Positions 46,327-55,724 of a stretch of 64,000 nt of DNA are shown piece after piece. Positions within the stretch are counted from its first letter, which is position 1. Each line of letters opens with the position of its first letter. A program made the position numbers and the translations under genes. The notes under the pieces were generated by a model. That model saw only the letters and a program-made list of their open reading frames with translations. It had not been told where the DNA came from and did not search any database. Origin of the DNA: Woronichinia naegeliana WA131 (GTDB taxonomy: Bacteria > Cyanobacteriota > Cyanobacteriia > Cyanobacteriales > Microcystaceae); NCBI GenBank assembly GCA_025370055.1, contig CP073041.1, positions 4,868,272 to 4,932,271 on the forward strand, in the 5' to 3' direction.

Positions 46327-46419
46327 ATGTTTAAAAAGTGGAATGTTGATGATTGGATGAACCATATCTTAATGCTGGTAACGCTTTTGGGGTTGGCCTA
46401 TATCTGGTTTGGGCATTAA
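46327..46419 (+). CDS. Possible 30-residue single-span membrane peptide
   Basis: ATG 46327 to TAA 46419. It reads MFKKWNVDDWMNHILML followed by VTLLGLAYIWFGH, i.e. a short charged N-terminus and one transmembrane helix. Size and layout match the small membrane subunits or regulators that are usually missed in annotation. Located 77 bp after purB on the same strand, and 63 bp before the next membrane-protein gene. No homologue is recognised and no clear Shine-Dalgarno is present. Confidence 0.4.
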   Translation: MFKKWNVDDWMNHILMLVTLLGLAYIWFGH

Positions 46420-46482
46420 ACCTGGATTTGAAGCCATTAAGTCTGTTTTTTTGTTGTCCTTAACCTTCGGAGTGAAAAAACG

Positions 46483-46755
46483 ATGATTAATCCGAGAACC
46501 GTCTTTGCCTCAGGGATAATTTCTGCGTTAATTGGGGCCATGATTGGCTATGGGGCCGGTTATCTAGCCTTGAATCGTCATGGCAACAGCCAAATTTATC
46601 GTTATAACAGTCAAGCTTACGAACAGTTATATACACATAAATTTGTCTGGATTGGGGCGATCGCTGGTTTGTTGATCGGTATGGGCCAGGATTGCGTTCT
46701 ACAGATGAAAAGGGAACAGGAAAAGGAACAGAAAAGCTCTCAAGATTCCTATTAA
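46483..46755 (+). CDS. Small two-helix membrane protein
   Basis: 90 residues from ATG 46483, with GGAG 9-12 nt upstream (CGGAGTGAAAAAACG). Two glycine-rich membrane segments (FASGIISALIGAMIGYGAGY and KFVWIGAIAGLLIGMGQD) flank a polar loop with several Tyr (IYRYNSQAYEQLYTH). The C-terminus is strongly charged (QMKREQEKEQKSSQ). Looks like a conserved cyanobacterial hypothetical; no function can be given. It converges with the proA fusion gene, 33 bp apart. Confidence 0.68.
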   Translation: MINPRTVFASGIISALIGAMIGYGAGYLALNRHGNSQIYRYNSQAYEQLYTHKFVWIGAIAGLLIGMGQDCVLQMKREQEKEQKSSQDSY

Positions 46756-46788
46756 TTTAAACCCGAAGGCGGATCGCCTTAAACCCTC

Positions 46789-48660
46789 CTAAAGTTCCAG
46801 ATCTCGATGGCTAAAAGCTTTAGCCTCTGAACCACTATAGTGAGCAACAATTTGACCATTGCCCTGAAGTTGATATTTGTAAGTGACAAGACCTTCTAAG
46901 CCCACGGGGCCACGGGGCGGCATTTTCTGCGTGCTAATTCCCACTTCTGCTCCAAAACCGTAGCGGAAACCATCGGCAAAACGAGTACTGCAATTGTGAT
47001 AAACGCCCGCCGCATCCACTTGATTTAAAAATAGTTGGGCAGTTTCCTGATTTTCGGTGACGATCGCCTCAGTATGTTTAGAGCCGTAGGTATGAATATG
47101 TTCAATGGCAGCGGCCAAAGAATCAACGACTTTAATAGCAAGAATTAAATCACTATATTCGGTACGCCAATCCTCCTCTGTTGCTGCCTCACAATTAATG
47201 AGTGTTTGAGTAATGGGATCTCCTTTTAAAACGACCTGTTTTTCCTGTAGAGCTAGGGCCAGTTGGGGTAACAGAGTAGCTGCAATGGCTTGATTAACGA
47301 GCAAGGTTTCCACCGCATTACAGGCCGCAGGATATTGGCTTTTAGAATCGACGGTAATGGCGATCGCCTTGGTAAAATCGGCTGCTTCATCTAAATACAG
47401 ATGACAAATACCATCCGCATGACCTAAGACGGGAATACGAGTATTTTCTTGAATATATCTGACAAATTCGTTAGAGCCTCTAGGAATAATCAGATCCACA
47501 TAATCATCTAGGGTTAATAATTCACGAATTTCTGCCCTCGTGGTGAGGAGTTGAATCACCTCAGGATCAACGTTTGTTGTGGCTAATCCTTGCTTAATGA
47601 TTTCTACCAATACCTGACAGGAACGAAGGGCTTCTTTGCCGCCTTTGAGAATGACACCATTTCCTGATTTAATCGCCAAACTACTGATCTGGATCAGAGC
47701 TTCAGGACGAGCTTCAAAGATTACCCCCAACACTCCCAAGGGACAAGCCACTCGTTTGAGAACTAATCCTTCGTCTAATTCTCGATGCAGTGTGATCGCG
47801 CCCAGGGGATCGGCCAATTTTTCCACATCCCCCACCCCAGCAATCGTCGCTTGTAATTTGCTCTCACTCAGTTTTAAGCGATCATAAAGCGGTTTACTAA
47901 TGCCTTCACCTTGGGCTGCTTCACAGTCGGCTTGATTGGCTGCTAAAATTTGGGGACTGGCCACCCTTAAAGCCTCTGCCATAGCCGCGATCGCTTGATT
48001 ACGATCAGCCAGGGAAAGACATCCCAGCGCCAAGGCCGCCTGACGAGTTTTTTGGGCAAGGATTCGTAAACTATCGGGATGATTCATAAGAGGAGCTTCA
48101 GGACGTAAACTAATTGCTTTACTGGCTATCAAACAATTCTTTTGGGTTCCCTCTCGAATGTAGCAAATTTTATCTGTATTTTGCTCCATCAAAAATAAAC
48201 CATTGCAGCCGGTAGGGATAATAATTTCACCATTGATAATCGCTTCATTAATGAGTCGTTCTTGAGTTTTCAGGTCGTCGGGATAACCACTACGAATCGC
48301 CTGTATTTTTTGTCTCCATTCTTTAATAATCAGCTTCCTTTTTTTTAACTCCTGTTCAAAGGCAAAGGGGAGTCCAAAATCCCAGATTTTAATTTCGATC
48401 ACTGTTTCTAACAAACTGATTTCAATCTCAATGGGGGTTTCAGGCAATAAGTTTTGATGAGCATATTTGATGATATTTGTAAATGCTTCTGACAGAATTA
48501 ACTTGATAATATTGAGATCATATTCTTGTAGATAATCTTCAAAGTAACGATGAAAACGATCTAAAATATAGGACAACTGAAACATTTCCGAGTTTACCTC
48601 TAGGCGTAACTGTCGGAAAGAAGAAGAGTTCGGGTCGGAAAAATCGTTAGACTGCACCAC
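46789..48660 (-). CDS. proA: RsbW-like kinase / glutamate-5-semialdehyde dehydrogenase (ProA) fusion
   Basis: 623 residues in one uninterrupted frame. Residues 1-185 are an anti-sigma-factor-type HATPase: N box [18 protein letters not shown]1 box IWDFGLPF, G2 box [13 protein letters not shown]. From Met192 (ATG 48087) to the end is a full Pro[33 protein letters not shown], the catalytic Cys in [12 protein letters not shown], and [17 protein letters not shown]. ProA makes glutamate-5-semialdehyde for proline synthesis. No Shine-Dalgarno precedes ATG 48087 and no stop separates the domains. The start (GTG 48660 or 48657) overlaps the upstream STAS-sugar transferase gene by 11-14 bp, so the two form an operon. 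Confidence 0.88.
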   Translation of the reverse strand: MVQSNDFSDPNSSSFRQLRLEVNSEMFQLSYILDRFHRYFEDYLQEYDLNIIKLILSEAFTNIIKYAHQNLLPETPIEIEISLLETVIEIKIWDFGLPFAFEQELKKRKLIIKEWRQKIQAIRSGYPDDLKTQERLINEAIINGEIIIPTGCNGLFLMEQNTDKICYIREGTQKNCLIASKAISLRPEAPLMNHPDSLRILAQKTRQAALALGCLSLADRNQAIAAMAEALRVASPQILAANQADCEAAQGEGISKPLYDRLKLSESKLQATIAGVGDVEKLADPLGAITLHRELDEGLVLKRVACPLGVLGVIFEARPEALIQISSLAIKSGNGVILKGGKEALRSCQVLVEIIKQGLATTNVDPEVIQLLTTRAEIRELLTLDDYVDLIIPRGSNEFVRYIQENTRIPVLGHADGICHLYLDEAADFTKAIAITVDSKSQYPAACNAVETLLVNQAIAATLLPQLALALQEKQVVLKGDPITQTLINCEAATEEDWRTEYSDLILAIKVVDSLAAAIEHIHTYGSKHTEAIVTENQETAQLFLNQVDAAGVYHNCSTRFADGFRYGFGAEVGISTQKMPPRGPVGLEGLVTYKYQLQGNGQIVAHYSGSEAKAFSHRDLEL

Positions 48661-49693
48661 TATTTTTATGAAAAAGGATGAAAATAGTTTTTAAAATGAG
48701 CTGTAAATCATACCAATGACTCCAGTTCTCTTGATAACGTAAATCTAATTTAATTACGTCTTCAAAATTTTGAATTTTGGAGCGGCCATTCACTTGCCAT
48801 TCTCCCGTCATCCCTGGTTTCACATCTAAACGTTGCCAGGCTGGTACTTCGTAACTATCCACTTCTTCTGGGGTGGGTGGCCTTGTCCCCACTAAACTCA
48901 TTTCTCCTTTTAGAACATTCCAAAACTGAGGCAATTCGTCTAAACTAGTTTGTCGGAGAAATTTTCCCACTTTGGTAATACGAGGATCATTTTTATTTTT
49001 GAAAATTGCCCCCTCCACCTCATTCGGGACTTGTGATTTTAGTGCTTCCGCATTTCTGCACATGGAGCGGAATTTGAGCATTTTGAAGGTTTTTCCCAGC
49101 CAACCACAGCGCGTTTGGGCAAAAAAGATCGGCCCCTTACTATCTAATTTGATAGCGATCGCGATCGGAATGAAAATCAGCCCCGTGATACTTAAACCGA
49201 CTAACGCTCCCACAATATCGACAGCGCGCTTCAGACCAGAACGAATGGAAGGATGGGTTTTAGGGGGTTGTAAGCCACCAGTACCAGTACCGGCGATTAT
49301 TTTTGCACTGTTGGCATCCGGCTGATGAGGTGGAAGCGTCGTAGAGAATAGAGGATCTAGACTATTTTGAAGAGTAAAAACTCGATCCAGTCCAGTCATG
49401 GATAATACCGACATGACATTGGGATTAACCTTGAGCAAGACTAATTGAATATTTTTACTTTTAGCAACTCTCAAAATCTGAACCAGGGAGCCAATACCGC
49501 TACTGTCCATAAATTGAGTCAGACTAAAATCCAGGATTAACCAAGCAGAAGTTAGATCCGTTTCTAACAGATGACAAGAAACTTCTTTAAACCGGATTGC
49601 CTCAAGAACGGTTAAGCGTCGAGGAATGGTAATGACGGGTATTTGATCTACAAAGCGAATCGCAAAATCCGACGCAGGAGGCTCTAATGTCAT
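48647..49693 (-). CDS. STAS-domain / exopolysaccharide sugar transferase fusion
   Basis: 348 residues from ATG 49693. Residues about 10-115 are a STAS (anti-sigma antagonist) domain with [17 protein letters not shown], which carries the serine normally phosphorylated by RsbW-type kinases. Residues about 150-348 are a WbaP/PglC-type bacterial sugar transferase: one membrane segment ([16 protein letters not shown]), [33 protein letters not shown] and [13 protein letters not shown]. It would attach the first sugar phosphate to undecaprenyl phosphate. The next gene encodes the matching RsbW-like kinase, so partner switching likely controls exopolysaccharide initiation (inference). Confidence 0.86.
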   Translation of the reverse strand: MTLEPPASDFAIRFVDQIPVITIPRRLTVLEAIRFKEVSCHLLETDLTSAWLILDFSLTQFMDSSGIGSLVQILRVAKSKNIQLVLLKVNPNVMSVLSMTGLDRVFTLQNSLDPLFSTTLPPHQPDANSAKIIAGTGTGGLQPPKTHPSIRSGLKRAVDIVGALVGLSITGLIFIPIAIAIKLDSKGPIFFAQTRCGWLGKTFKMLKFRSMCRNAEALKSQVPNEVEGAIFKNKNDPRITKVGKFLRQTSLDELPQFWNVLKGEMSLVGTRPPTPEEVDSYEVPAWQRLDVKPGMTGEWQVNGRSKIQNFEDVIKLDLRYQENWSHWYDLQLILKTIFILFHKNSGAV

Positions 49694-49710
49694 GAATTAA
49701 CCCAAAATCA

Positions 49711-50080
49711 ATTTGACACTCTCAGGTCTGAAGACACTGAGATTCTTGAATAGCCCAAAGTTTGAGCCTCAAAGGTGTAGTCAAAGCACCTCTATCACTC
49801 AAAACAACTACCTCGCGGTGCTGCCATTGTGTTTACCTTTCTTTTTTTGCTTGTTTTCAGAGTCCATCACTCAGCCAGTTTGGTACGCTCCCCCACCTGC
49901 CATTGCTTGCCATTGTCTGTGTCACCTCTCAATAGGCTTACTCGATTAGCTGGGATTTCACCACACTAGGAGGGTTCAATGCGTAGATAGTTGTTCCTAC
50001 TCACACCTAAATTATAGCGCAAGGGGAATAAATTCCCCTGAGTCGTTTTTCCTCTCAGGTCTAAAGACGCTGAGTTTCCA
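49711..50080 (-). mobile_element. IS200/IS605-like remnant, non-coding (possible omega-RNA)
   Basis: Two matching hairpins in direct orientation bound 350 bp without a gene: CTCAG...CTGAG arms at 49721-49741 and at 50054-50074, both with a GTCTRAAGACRC centre. Read on the minus strand the former is AATCTCAGTGTCTTCAGACC followed by TGAGAGTGTCAA, resembling the subterminal right end of cyanobacterial IS605-type elements. AGGGGAATAAATTCCCCT (about 50020-50038) is another hairpin. The interior has several short hairpins and resembles the 3' region of a tnpB locus where the guide RNA lies. No tnpA or tnpB is present. Confidence 0.5.
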
Positions 50081-50161
50081 AACTCCCATCCTTTTCTTAT
50101 GAGTAGTGAGTCTGCTAAGTTAATTGGTTATTGATGCCATCTCAAGTTCTTGTTAATTCCT

Positions 50162-50800
50162 TTACACTTGACCCACTGGTTTGGTTTTAGCTTTCATTTT
50201 AGCGGCACTTTGTCTGAGAGCCTGGAGGCGGGATTCATAATATTTCCGTTGACGACGATTGGGGGTTTGGTCAATCATGGCTTTAAAGGCACTGCCCAGA
50301 CTTTTATAGGCATTGGGTAAGGTATAACCGAAACGGGTGGCTAGGGCGATCGCCTTTTCGTCTGCATCAATCGCTTCTTTCAGTTTTTTATCACCATTAT
50401 TTTTTTGCCAGAGCCGATAACCGGAAATCCCGCAAAGGGCCAGAGCCAAAAGCAGCAACAAACCATCCTGTACCCACAACTCACCTACCGCACCACCTAA
50501 ACCAATGGCTAGGGCCGCCATCTCCCAACCTTCACGGGGAATGGTATCGTTTTGAATGCGGGCAACTTCGTGCCAGAACAGCAAATTACGTTGATCGATC
50601 GCTAAATTTTCCCACTTTGCCAAATCCACTTGAATTTCGATTTCATCTCGCCCCAACTCTTCTGAGCGAATTAACGGCGGATTAATTTCCGTGCTGCCCT
50701 CTACCATGACCCAACTTTGTAGTTCAGGTGGAAGTAGGCTTTTTAGCCGCCGAAGTTCACTCATTTCGGCTCTTGCAGTAGCAGATGCGTAGGATGTCAT
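50162..50800 (-). CDS. DUF3318 membrane protein
   Basis: 212 residues from ATG 50800 (MTSYASATARAEMSELRRLK); a TTG three codons upstream is less likely. The N-terminal half has SLLPPELQSWVMVEGST and DLAKWENLAIDQRNLLFWHE, characteristic of the cyanobacterial DUF3318 family. A membrane hairpin (about 100-130, GLLLLLALALCGISGYRLW) follows, and a basic C-terminal helical part (RRQRKYYESRLQALRQ). HEVARI contains a lone HE but no full metalloprotease motif. Function unknown. Confidence 0.78.
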   Translation of the reverse strand: MTSYASATARAEMSELRRLKSLLPPELQSWVMVEGSTEINPPLIRSEELGRDEIEIQVDLAKWENLAIDQRNLLFWHEVARIQNDTIPREGWEMAALAIGLGGAVGELWVQDGLLLLLALALCGISGYRLWQKNNGDKKLKEAIDADEKAIALATRFGYTLPNAYKSLGSAFKAMIDQTPNRRQRKYYESRLQALRQSAAKMKAKTKPVGQV

Positions 50801-50910
50801 GGTTAACAATGGCTTGAAAGATTTGCTCCCATCTATTTTAACTTGATTTGAACTTGGATATTTCTGGATGCAAATTTGTCATGATGGGAATAGCTATCAT
50901 AATAGCCTTT

Positions 50911-51870
50911 TTAGATTTTCTTTTCTGTTTCACCAGTGGACTCGGCCCAGCGTAATTTAGCCGATCGCGATCGCGGATTCTGATTCTGTTCCAGGGAAGA
51001 CGGCAAGATCGGTTTTTTGGTTAGCACCTGAAGCCAGGGAGATTCTCGAAAACGGTGTTTGACTAAACGGTCTTCTAAACTGTGGAAACTGATAATACCC
51101 AAACGGCCCTGGGGTTTTAACCATTGGGGAGCTTGGGCTAGAAATCGTTCGAGGGAACCTAGCTCATCATTTACCGCAATGCGTAGAGCCTGAAAAACAC
51201 GGGTAGCAGGATGAATGCGACCATAGCGATATTTCGCTGGCACACAACGGGCGATCGCCTCTGCCAGGGTTGTCGTAGTCGAAAAAGGACGATTTTGGAC
51301 AATCTGACGGGCAATACGCCGAGATAATCTTTCCTCTCCATATTCAAAGAAAATTTTGGCCAATTCGACTTCCTGCCAATGATTAATAATCTCCTGGGCT
51401 GAGAGGGACTGGCCTTGATCCATGCGCATATCCAATGGAGCCTCTTGACGAAAACTAAATCCCCGCTCTGCTTGATCCAATTGGGGAGAACTGACTCCAA
51501 GATCAGCAATAATGCCGTCAAATTGTTGAGCCTGACCTGGAAAATCCCCAAAATTCCCTTGCCAAAAACTGACCCGTTCACCAAAGCTCTGAAATTTCTC
51601 CCGCACAACGGCGATCGCCTGGGCATCTCGATCAATAACCGTGAGACGAAGCTCAGGAAAGGCTTGAAGAATAGCTAGACTATGACCGCCTGCCCCAACA
51701 GTGGCATCCAAATAATTCCCCTGGGGTTGAATCGCTAACCCAGTGATCATTTCCGTTAGCAAAACCGACAGATGGGCAAAAGATCTAGACCCAGAGAGCG
51801 ATTCAGCTTTAGAGGCGACTATCGACTGGGGGTGCGGCCGGGCCGCTTCAGGGAAAGAGGAAAAATTCAT
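50911..51870 (-). CDS. rsmH: 16S rRNA (cytosine1402-N4)-methyltransferase
   Basis: 319 residues from ATG 51870 ([17 protein letters not shown]); the upstream extension to 51981 has no homology and overlaps the divergent gene. SAM-dependent enzyme acting on C1402 in the ribosomal P site. Signatures: [15 protein letters not shown], the SAM loop [55 protein letters not shown]-like [20 protein letters not shown], and [16 protein letters not shown]. Complete. Confidence 0.95.
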   Translation of the reverse strand: MNFSSFPEAARPHPQSIVASKAESLSGSRSFAHLSVLLTEMITGLAIQPQGNYLDATVGAGGHSLAILQAFPELRLTVIDRDAQAIAVVREKFQSFGERVSFWQGNFGDFPGQAQQFDGIIADLGVSSPQLDQAERGFSFRQEAPLDMRMDQGQSLSAQEIINHWQEVELAKIFFEYGEERLSRRIARQIVQNRPFSTTTTLAEAIARCVPAKYRYGRIHPATRVFQALRIAVNDELGSLERFLAQAPQWLKPQGRLGIISFHSLEDRLVKHRFRESPWLQVLTKKPILPSSLEQNQNPRSRSAKLRWAESTGETEKKI

Positions 51871-52004
51871 GGCAAGCCGTAAAGAGAGTACAAAAATAGA
51901 GGGAATTCTTGTCAGGAACTTATCCCAGACAAAATAATTCAAACAAGCAAGAACGCCTTTGTCGGAATCTTTCGATATCATTCTACCTTGAGCGACTAAC
52001 GCGC

Positions 52005-52496
52005 ATGATGATTAGCTCCCATTCCCTATGCGACTTGAACAAGTTTCTGAGTCGATTTTTTATTGTTAATTCACTGGCTGCGATGGGGATTCTTTGCGGT
52101 GTTGTTCCAGAAGTCGCCTGGCACCCTTCTCGCTTACTGTTTACCCCGATCGCCTACAGTCAAGAATTTAGCCAAACCCAGATTAGTCAATACGCTCAGG
52201 CCATTTTGGCGATCGAAGTGGAACGCAAAGCTACCTATCAAAAAATTCAAAATCTCCTCGGTCGAGTTCCGCCTCAAATTGCTTGTAATCAGAAAGATAG
52301 TTTAAGTAAATTGCCAAAAGAAGCTCAAGTAATTGTTGTTTCGTTCTGTAATCAGTCTAAAAAAATTGCCAAAACCAGTGGTTTAAATCCAGCCGATTTT
52401 AATGCGATTACGGAAGCGGCTAGAAAAAATCCTAGCCTGAAAAAACGGATTCAAACGATGATTATTCAAATTCGGACTTCTTCTAAAGTACCCTAG
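52005..52496 (+). CDS. DUF4168-like secreted protein
   Basis: 163 residues from ATG 52005 ([15 protein letters not shown]); the in-frame extension to 51909 has no support. A hydrophobic segment ([18 protein letters not shown]) serves as signal or anchor. Then comes a helical domain, [20 protein letters not shown] through [20 protein letters not shown], ending [11 protein letters not shown], consistent with DUF4168. Two Cys in the mature part (IACNQKD, FCNQSKK) could pair. Divergent from rsmH. Confidence 0.7.
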   Translation: MMISSHSLCDLNKFLSRFFIVNSLAAMGILCGVVPEVAWHPSRLLFTPIAYSQEFSQTQISQYAQAILAIEVERKATYQKIQNLLGRVPPQIACNQKDSLSKLPKEAQVIVVSFCNQSKKIAKTSGLNPADFNAITEAARKNPSLKKRIQTMIIQIRTSSKVP

Positions 52497-52539
52497 CCTT
52501 GGGGATGCTTACCAAATTAATCAGAATAAGACCTAGCCG

Positions 52540-52992
52540 ATGTCAGAATCCATCCTCATTGCGACTCAGAAAATACCTACCGCCGCCCTTAGCTCTTCAC
52601 TTCCTCGCCTTACCCTTGTCTTAACGGCTGAAGAACGCACTCGCAGTCGTCATCATTTTGAATTAGCCAATGGTCAATCCCTATTATTGCGTTTACCCAG
52701 GGGAACGGTGCTTAAGCATCTTGATTATTTAGAAACTGAAAATAATGTGGTGATCGAAATTCAAGCTAAACCTGAACCTGTATTAACTGTCACCGCCGGC
52801 GATCGCCTCACCTTGTTAAGAGCCGCCTATCACCTAGGCAATCGCCATGTTCCCATCGAAATTACCCCCGATTACCTCCGCTTTTCCCCCGATCCGGTTC
52901 TAGAAAAAATGTTGCACCATTTAGGATTGGAGATCCAAGCTGAGATCGTCCCCTTTTTTCCTGAAGCAGGAGCTTATGTTCATGCTCATTAA
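52540..52992 (+). CDS. ureE: urease accessory protein UreE
   Basis: 150 residues from ATG 52540. Nickel-binding metallochaperone that delivers Ni to urease. The N-terminal beta domain has [20 protein letters not shown] and [11 protein letters not shown]; the C-terminal metal-binding domain has [17 protein letters not shown] with the conserved His, and a short His-bearing tail (YVHAH) that may add nickel sites. No other ure genes are in the window, as is common for cyanobacteria, where the genes are dispersed. Confidence 0.93.
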   Translation: MSESILIATQKIPTAALSSSLPRLTLVLTAEERTRSRHHFELANGQSLLLRLPRGTVLKHLDYLETENNVVIEIQAKPEPVLTVTAGDRLTLLRAAYHLGNRHVPIEITPDYLRFSPDPVLEKMLHHLGLEIQAEIVPFFPEAGAYVHAH

Positions 52993-53020
52993 ACGATTTG
53001 AATCAATTTAATTTTCCACC

Positions 53021-53416
53021 ATGAAACCCCTATTCAAGCATCCTCAAGATTGGGAACAGGCAGAACTCCTGATGCAGCCCGCTTTAATTCGAGTTGTGGA
53101 TAATCTTGGTAAACAATTAGAAGCCTCTGAGTGGCAAGGAACCTATCAAGAAGTCTCCTCTCCCTATCCAGGTCATCAACTTTGTTTAAGTCGTCATGAA
53201 CAAATCTTGACCTTGGATCTATGGGATCTCTGTTTTCAAGTTTGCTTTTTGGACTATCATCCCCAACCTTGGATTTCTGAAAACAATGACCATCAACGTG
53301 AATTTACGGTGACGATTGATTCTAGTTTATTTAATCAAGAAGGGGAAGTTGACTGGAATCAACTAGATCATAAAACTCAAGCTATTGTGCAAAAACTATT
53401 TGCATCATTGCCTTAA
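53021..53416 (+). CDS. Conserved hypothetical protein downstream of ureE
   Basis: 131 residues from ATG 53021, 28 bp after ureE on the same strand. Soluble, aromatic-rich: WEQAELLMQPALIRVVDNLG, GTYQEVSSPYPGHQLCLSRH, LDLWDLCFQVCFLDYHPQPW, then a conserved-looking EVDWNQLDHKTQAIVQKLF. No domain or function is recognised. Position suggests co-transcription with ureE. Confidence 0.68.
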   Translation: MKPLFKHPQDWEQAELLMQPALIRVVDNLGKQLEASEWQGTYQEVSSPYPGHQLCLSRHEQILTLDLWDLCFQVCFLDYHPQPWISENNDHQREFTVTIDSSLFNQEGEVDWNQLDHKTQAIVQKLFASLP

Positions 53417-53504
53417 AATTGAGGGGAGATCTAATCTATCTCTGCAATGGTTATCTCTTTAAAAAGGATATTATACCAAATCCTGTTCTCATATCCCTTT
53501 TTTA

Positions 53505-53575
53505 TTGAATGTAGGGGCTTAGTTTCTAAGCCTTATGCTCTATGGATTTGGAAACCAAACCCCTACCAGGTTTTG
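53505..53575. repeat. Dispersed GTAGGGGCTTAG element
   Basis: GTAGGGGCTTAGTTTCTAAG, then CTCTATGGATTTGG and CCAAACCCCTAC, is nearly identical to the copy at about 37957-38012; both are followed or preceded by similar AT-rich flanks (TACCAAATYCTGTT upstream). GTAGGGG...CCCCTAC ends are inverted and the centre carries a second inverted pair CTTAG/CTAAG. It is non-coding and lies between the ureE operon and ygfZ; about 55-60 bp long, MITE-like. Confidence 0.78.
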
Positions 53576-53666
53576 GCAAGAGGATTTCGTATTAGAGAGA
53601 TTGAGCAAGAGAGATTTTAAAATGCTTTGTATTTTATGATTTGTCAACACCTTTGGAGCTATTGTT

Positions 53667-54656
53667 ATGTCAACCCATTCCCTAGAAACTGACCTTAAAA
53701 CCCTGACTGCTATTAAGGAAGCTAGAACCTTCTATGTTCCGCCTCAAATCGGTTTATTAGAACTAAAAGGAGCCGATCGCGATCGCTTTTTACATAACCA
53801 AACAACAAATAACATTAATGCCTTAGCGGTTGGTTGTTATTGTGATACCGTTTTTGTCAATTCCACTGGCAGAACCCTCGATTTGACGAGAGTTTATAAA
53901 CAAGAAAATGCACTTTGGGTCAAAACCTCTCCTCAACGACGACAATTTTTGTGGGAATGGATGGATCGTTATCTTTTTCCAATGGATAAGGTGGAGTTAA
54001 CAGATCTTTCCAATCAATTTACCTGCATGAGTTTAGTTGGGCCAACCGTAGCGGAAGCTTTACAATCCCTAGACTTTCCATTACCTGAAGTCAATCAATT
54101 TGTCACCGTTCCCTTGGGGACTGATCCAGTGCTACTAACGGCCAGCAATGATCTCGATTTACCTGGCTATACCTTGATTGTTCCCCTCACAGCCCTACCC
54201 CCGCTAGAGAATTTACTCCTTGAAAAAGGTTTTCTTACCATCAGCGATCGCCTCTGGGAACATTGTCGCATTATGCAGGGCAGACCGATACCTGATCAAG
54301 AATTGACGGAATATTATAACCCTTTGGAAGCAGGACTATGGCGAACAGTATCTTTTGAGAAAGGCTGTTATATTGGTCAAGAAACCATTGCTCGCTTAAA
54401 TACCTATAAAGGAGTTAAACAAAGACTGTGGGGAGTGCAATTAAGCGAAGTCGTATCGCCTGGCACGGTAGTAACCATCGGAGCAGAAAAGGTGGGTATT
54501 TTAACCAGTATGACTGACTTAGAAATGCCCTTTGGTTTGGCCTATATTCGCACCAAAGCCGGTGGTGAAGGTTTACAAGTTCAGTTAGGAAATGCTTCGG
54601 GAAAAGTGGTTGCTGTGCCTTTTTTAAGCCATGAATACTATCAGCCCAATCGTTAA
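53667..54656 (+). CDS. ygfZ: folate-binding YgfZ/GcvT-family protein
   Basis: 329 residues from ATG 53667. The family signature FEKGCYIGQETIARLNTYKG (K-G-C-Y-x-G-Q-E, with the functional Cys) is at about residues 230-250. The N-terminal part shows GLLELKGADRDRFLHNQTTN, typical of the folate-binding fold related to the glycine-cleavage T-protein. YgfZ proteins help maintain iron-sulphur enzymes such as MiaB (family knowledge). Complete. TTTGGAGC lies upstream of the ATG. Confidence 0.88.
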   Translation: MSTHSLETDLKTLTAIKEARTFYVPPQIGLLELKGADRDRFLHNQTTNNINALAVGCYCDTVFVNSTGRTLDLTRVYKQENALWVKTSPQRRQFLWEWMDRYLFPMDKVELTDLSNQFTCMSLVGPTVAEALQSLDFPLPEVNQFVTVPLGTDPVLLTASNDLDLPGYTLIVPLTALPPLENLLLEKGFLTISDRLWEHCRIMQGRPIPDQELTEYYNPLEAGLWRTVSFEKGCYIGQETIARLNTYKGVKQRLWGVQLSEVVSPGTVVTIGAEKVGILTSMTDLEMPFGLAYIRTKAGGEGLQVQLGNASGKVVAVPFLSHEYYQPNR

Positions 54657-54694
54657 ATTCAGGTTTTTATTAAAGCTAAAATTTGAAAAAGATC

Positions 54695-54988
54695 CTATTG
54701 CCAGGTGGAAATGGGACGTAAAACCTCAGGAATGATTTCTCCTAAGGGAAACTCCAGAATCGTTTCCGAAAACCCCAGATAACCCGATTGAGCAAAAAAA
54801 GCGATCATTCTCGCCAAAGCTGGCCAAACCTCTGGATCAAATTCCCAATCCTGTTCCTTCCTGGCGTAACAGGCGATCGCTTTCAATGCCCAAAAATAAT
54901 TATTTCGCACCACCGAACCGCCTTTTTTAAAGGGAGGTAAATCTTCCGTTGCAATGATCAAAATATTTTCCTTTAGCCAAACTTTCAT
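54695..54988 (-). CDS. Hypothetical protein with embedded palindromic repeat
   Basis: 97 residues from ATG 54988. MKVWLKENILIIATEDLPPF, then KKGGSVVRNNYFWALKAIAC and EFDPEVWPALARMIAFFAQS. The PPFKKGGS part is encoded by CCGCCTTTTTTAAAGGGAGG (minus-strand relative of the palindrome in the CHAT gene), so the N-terminal region carries an in-frame mobile repeat or was created by it. No domain is recognised. It lies 25 bp upstream of and convergent to nothing; downstream of rluE on the same strand with 26 bp gap. Confidence 0.55.
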   Translation of the reverse strand: MKVWLKENILIIATEDLPPFKKGGSVVRNNYFWALKAIACYARKEQDWEFDPEVWPALARMIAFFAQSGYLGFSETILEFPLGEIIPEVLRPISTWQ

Positions 54989-55013
54989 GCTGATTGCTCC
55001 TGCGAATTTTTCT

Positions 55014-55619
55014 TTACAATTGCGCTAGAAAACGCCTTTCCGTCACGGTAAGTTCTCGCCATTCCCCTGGCTGCAAACCGTCAATACTCAACTGCAAAGC
55101 CATTTTACCCTGACCAACGGCGATCGCCCTCCTGACTAAACGTAGCGTGGGAAAACCAATTGCTGCGGTCATGCGACGAACTTGACGATTGCGGCCTTCC
55201 GTCAGAGTTAATTCTAGCCAACTAGTTGGCACATTTTTACGGTAACGAATTGGTGGCTCACGGGGCGGTAAATCCGGTTCTGTGGCTAGAATATTTACCC
55301 AGGCAGGGCGAGTTTGATAATCCTGAATAGAAATCCCTTGACGTAACGGCTCTAAATCCTGATCGGCAGGAATTCGCTCCACCTGCACCCAATAGGTACG
55401 GGGATGGGCAAACTGACGATGGGCTAAACGGTGCTGTAAAAGTCCCTGATCGGTTAATAACAATAACCCTTCGCTGTCGTAATCTAATCTGCCAACGGGA
55501 TAAATATCAGGCAGGGCAATAAAATCCTTAAGGGTTTTGCGAGGTTGATCGCCACCATCGGCATCGGTAAATTGGCAAAGAACATTGTAGGGTTTATAAA
55601 AGAGAATCGTGCAGGCCAT
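55014..55619 (-). CDS. rluE: 23S rRNA pseudouridine synthase RluE type
   Basis: 201 residues from ATG 55619 ([19 protein letters not shown]); an ATG-like start four codons upstream is less likely. RsuA/RluB/E/F family: [10 protein letters not shown], the catalytic-Asp motif [17 protein letters not shown], and [20 protein letters not shown]. No S4 RNA-binding domain precedes the catalytic domain, which is the pattern of the short RluE type (U2457 in E. coli 23S rRNA). Followed by a hypothetical gene; divergent from glmU. Confidence 0.9.
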   Translation of the reverse strand: MACTILFYKPYNVLCQFTDADGGDQPRKTLKDFIALPDIYPVGRLDYDSEGLLLLTDQGLLQHRLAHRQFAHPRTYWVQVERIPADQDLEPLRQGISIQDYQTRPAWVNILATEPDLPPREPPIRYRKNVPTSWLELTLTEGRNRQVRRMTAAIGFPTLRLVRRAIAVGQGKMALQLSIDGLQPGEWRELTVTERRFLAQL

Positions 55620-55724
55620 TATTTCTCCCATTTACCAACTATTGTTACATCCTAATCAGCAGGGGATCGGGACGCGATATACTCAGTTTCGTGAATATTG
55701 ACGGACTCATTGGGACAAACAAGC

